Positions 62,801 through 64,000 of a stretch of 64,000 nucleotides of DNA are shown in pieces (the stretch's first letter is position 1; each line of letters begins with the position of its first letter). This DNA is from Powellomyces hirtus (taxonomy: Eukaryota > Chytridiomycota > Chytridiomycetes > Spizellomycetales > Powellomycetaceae), in NCBI GenBank assembly GCA_025526995.1, contig JAHLKG010000013.1, positions 310,001 to 374,000 on the forward strand, in the 5' to 3' direction. Under the pieces are notes generated by a model. That model searched no databases. It had not been told where the DNA came from and saw only the letters and a program-made list of their open reading frames with translations. The translations under genes were made by a program, and so were the position numbers.

Positions 62801-63904
62801 AGGCGCTTCAACCACAAGATAGACCACAAACTGAAGTCTATGGGCTTTGTGCAGTCGACTGCAGAGCCTTGCATGTACTACAGGAGTCAGAATGGGACAA
62901 CAGAGTACATTCTGATCTATGTGGACGACCTCATTGTGGCCTCATCAAGCAAGGAACAGCTGGGGGATGTCAAGAAGGAGCTGAGGCGAGCTTTTGAGAT
63001 GACAGACCTTGGAGAGCTGAATTACTTCCTTGGGATTCACATCAGACGGAGCAGAAGCACCCGCACCATCTGGTTGTCTCAGAAGAAGTATGTTGAAGAG
63101 GTCGTTTCGAAATTCAACATGGGAGATGCCAAGGTTCATGCCACGCCTATGGAACATGGACTGCACCTCAGAAACAACATGGCACCTCAGAATGAGACGG
63201 AGGAGCTGGAGATGAGCTCTGTGCCATACAGGAATGCAGTGGGCAGTTTGATCTATGCCATGCTAGGAACACGCCCTGACATTGCTGCTGCAGTTGGAAT
63301 TGTGTCCAAGTACCTTGCAAAGCCTGGAAAGGAGCATTGGAGTGCTGCCAAGCGGATCATCAGATACCTGAAGGGCACAAGCGAACTTGGAATCCTTCTG
63401 GGAGGCAAAGAGAATGTCTCTGAGCCTAGGAAGCTGGTTGGATACTCGGATTCCGACTATGCTGGATGTTTGGACACAAGGAGATCAACCACTGGATTCA
63501 TCTTCATGTTCAACGGGCCTATCACCTGGCAATCCAAGCGGCAGACCACTGTAGCTCTTTCAAGCACGGAAGCAGAGTACATGGCACTAGCCCAGTGCAC
63601 CAAGGAAGCTGTTTGGCTTCGTCTGCTTGCAGGGGAGCTTGGATTCAAGCAGGATGGACCCACAATGCTCTTTGAGGACAACCAGGGTGCCATCGCTCTT
63701 GCTAAGAACCCGACATTGCATGCCAGCACCAAACACATTGAAGTGAGGTACCACTTTATCAGAGAAGCACTAGGACGCTTGGAGATTGCATTAGAGTATC
63801 TCTCGACTCAGGACATGGTTGCAGACATCTTGACAAAACCACTGGCTAGGGATCAGTTCTTGAAACTGAGGGACGCCTGTGGGATCACAAAACATGTTTC
63901 GTGA
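59852..63904 (+). CDS. Copia gag-pol polyprotein, element A2 (intact)
   Basis: 1350-residue frame with the same domain order and catalytic motifs as the A1 polyprotein. Comparing the two translations by eye gives eight amino-acid differences: L/S in VMTLE-x-TSEK, I/S in FTT-x-GTQ, E/G in RRELF-x-DY, T/M in KDG-x-AFL, H/L in EMF-x-GIPP, F/L in TWQ-x-VDL, E/K in SQR-x-GLD, and D/A in DIA-x-AVG. None hits a catalytic residue. Both copies therefore look functional, and the source insertion is recent. Confidence 0.97.
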   Translation: MAGDSDSRVSIERFTGENFHLWKLKMKMLLIEKGLWDAIDIKDGSGTAKATNTASDDWIRRDERALALLIMSLNDEQLMHVHEAESALEAWEKLREVHEKKGVANRHFLRRRFLTVTMDPTDSMTIHINKIKRMTQELAAIGAPVSEEDHVFSLLSSLPEAFDTLVMTLESTSEKLDLAFVTSRLLQEEMRRADGKKNSGKAAKAFFTQADTKGNAQKTNKAGGKPDWKKEAVCHYCNKKGHIKKECHKRAADEKKGLNQANSTQQTPGGFAFTTSGTQMPSLTSNTWILDSGASQHMTGRRELFGDYEKMSPVAIEMADNHTLEAVGHGTLHTWVINTEGKTVPLQIQNCWHVPKMTKNLLSLARLAKAGACFEVGPQAARIIAKDGMAFLAKENQFVYTFETTHGQANAGIAHNVGRDTTSQDLSLWHQRLGHLNVADIGRLTKLAKGVQTSGSLSICDTCALSKASRAPFPKAQASRASEKLGLIHTDVWGPVEPPTITGYRYFVTFIDDKTRYFHVCLMKTKGEVARHYQELEAALVPLHGKQIKAVRSDPGGEYMSNLLRDHFKEKGTQHQRSSVNTPQQNGVAERANRTLVEMGRCLLKQSGLDKRFWGEAIMTAVYLRNRSPTVACPKTPYEMFLGIPPSLGHLRTFGCIAYAYIQPNKRQKLDDAAVKCIMLGYSSHSKEYRLMDIQTKKILFSRSVKFDEKSFIPSLQSAQTPQVPAESLEVGIGPEMKLQDVSDELQDVSDELQDVSNDSEDTDMSEGEENMRERTPEPSSDYESAAEPSPTPKRLRKPPGEWWKASSNAANVAAVAYAVSFVSNEPTSYKESQTMPDASQWRQAAQEEMDALAKNGTWQLVDLPTGRKAIGCKWVFKRKLKDTGELDRYKARLVAKGFSQRKGLDYQETFAPVAKFGPMRLLFSIIATDDLEAHQMDVKTAFLQGDLDYVIYMRQPEGFEDSKHPGRVCKLGRPLYGLKQSARRFNHKIDHKLKSMGFVQSTAEPCMYYRSQNGTTEYILIYVDDLIVASSSKEQLGDVKKELRRAFEMTDLGELNYFLGIHIRRSRSTRTIWLSQKKYVEEVVSKFNMGDAKVHATPMEHGLHLRNNMAPQNETEELEMSSVPYRNAVGSLIYAMLGTRPDIAAAVGIVSKYLAKPGKEHWSAAKRIIRYLKGTSELGILLGGKENVSEPRKLVGYSDSDYAGCLDTRRSTTGFIFMFNGPITWQSKRQTTVALSSTEAEYMALAQCTKEAVWLRLLAGELGFKQDGPTMLFEDNQGAIALAKNPTLHASTKHIEVRYHFIREALGRLEIALEYLSTQDMVADILTKPLARDQFLKLRDACGITKHVS

Positions 63905-63911
63905 GTGGGAG

Positions 63912-64000
63912 TGTTGGAATCTACCTGTGGGCGCCTCTGGGAGGACTTAGAGCACACGGGACATGTGGGAGGACATCCACTTGTGTCTAGAATGGTCTGG
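63912..64000 (+). repeat. 3' LTR of element A2 (partial, window edge)
   Basis: First 89 bp of the 500-bp LTR; the rest lies outside the window. Confidence 0.95.

Larger units (their letters stand above)
59073..64000 (+). mobile_element. Ty1/copia retrotransposon A2 (continues past window edge)
   Basis: 5' LTR, PBS 59573-59586, leader, intact polyprotein 59852-63904, purine tract, and the first 89 bp of the 3' LTR (63912-64000). Appears inserted in the 3' LTR of A1. Confidence 0.95.

Noticed and set aside
1..64000. CRISPR arrays, bacterial operons, rRNA or tRNA genes
   Set aside because: No spaced repeat array, no ribosome-binding-site pattern and no cloverleaf or rRNA core were seen; spliced genes show eukaryotic DNA.

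Overview
The window looks like nuclear DNA of a flagellated (zoosporic) fungus; Chytridiomycota is my best guess. Most genes are split by short introns of about 55-100 bp with GT..AG ends, and the gene set is fungal/opisthokont (RasGEF, THO1/Hpr1, COG3, a fungal DUF7918-type protein, a KGG-repeat stress protein). A clear SPAG16/PF20 axonemal gene argues for a motile flagellum, which most terrestrial fungi have lost. Species assignment is inference only.

Bases 1-41652 are the gene-rich part. In order: the C-terminal end of a Gln/Pro-rich UBAP2/Lingerer/Def1-like protein (+); a RasGEF (+); a small KGG stress protein (+); a 19-exon gene joining a type-B carboxylesterase, a membrane span and an ABCG half transporter in one polypeptide (+); a possible broken CSN4-like remnant; THOC1/Hpr1 (+); COG3 (-); an F-box protein (+, head-to-head with COG3); a DUF7918-type protein with two IDLTDG motifs (-); a UBE2U-type ubiquitin-conjugating enzyme (+, head-to-head); a tiny LYR protein matching the vertebrate MIEF1 microprotein (-); a possible small mitochondrial protein (+); a sigma-like GST (-); a DODA/LigB-type dioxygenase (+, head-to-head with the GST); uridine kinase (-); SPAG16 (+); a TMCO4/DUF726 hydrolase (-); and an arginyl-tRNA-synthetase-derived protein that has lost its HIGH motif (+). 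I rebuilt exon chains by matching splice phase and protein-family conservation; several close exactly in frame from start to stop.

Bases about 41700-64000 are a nest of Ty1/copia retrotransposons. An old plus-strand element (D, about 43658-46340) abuts the inverted 3' half of a related element (C). C is interrupted by element B (46522-52696, minus), which has 240-bp LTRs, a perfect 5-bp target duplication (AAGCC), three in-frame TGA stops, a chromodomain between integrase and reverse transcriptase, and an antisense ORF near its 3' LTR. On the right, two almost identical intact copia elements (A1, A2; 500-bp LTRs, 1350-aa polyproteins) lie in tandem, A2 apparently inserted in the 3' LTR of A1. 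All these families share a primer-binding site, GGTTATGAGCCCTG, that is complementary to the anticodon arm of initiator tRNA-Met, as in Drosophila copia half-tRNA priming.

The strongest candidates for something new are the esterase-ABCG fusion, the ArgRS-derived pseudo-synthetase, the chromodomain copia with its antisense ORF, and the stand-alone MIEF1-microprotein-like gene.
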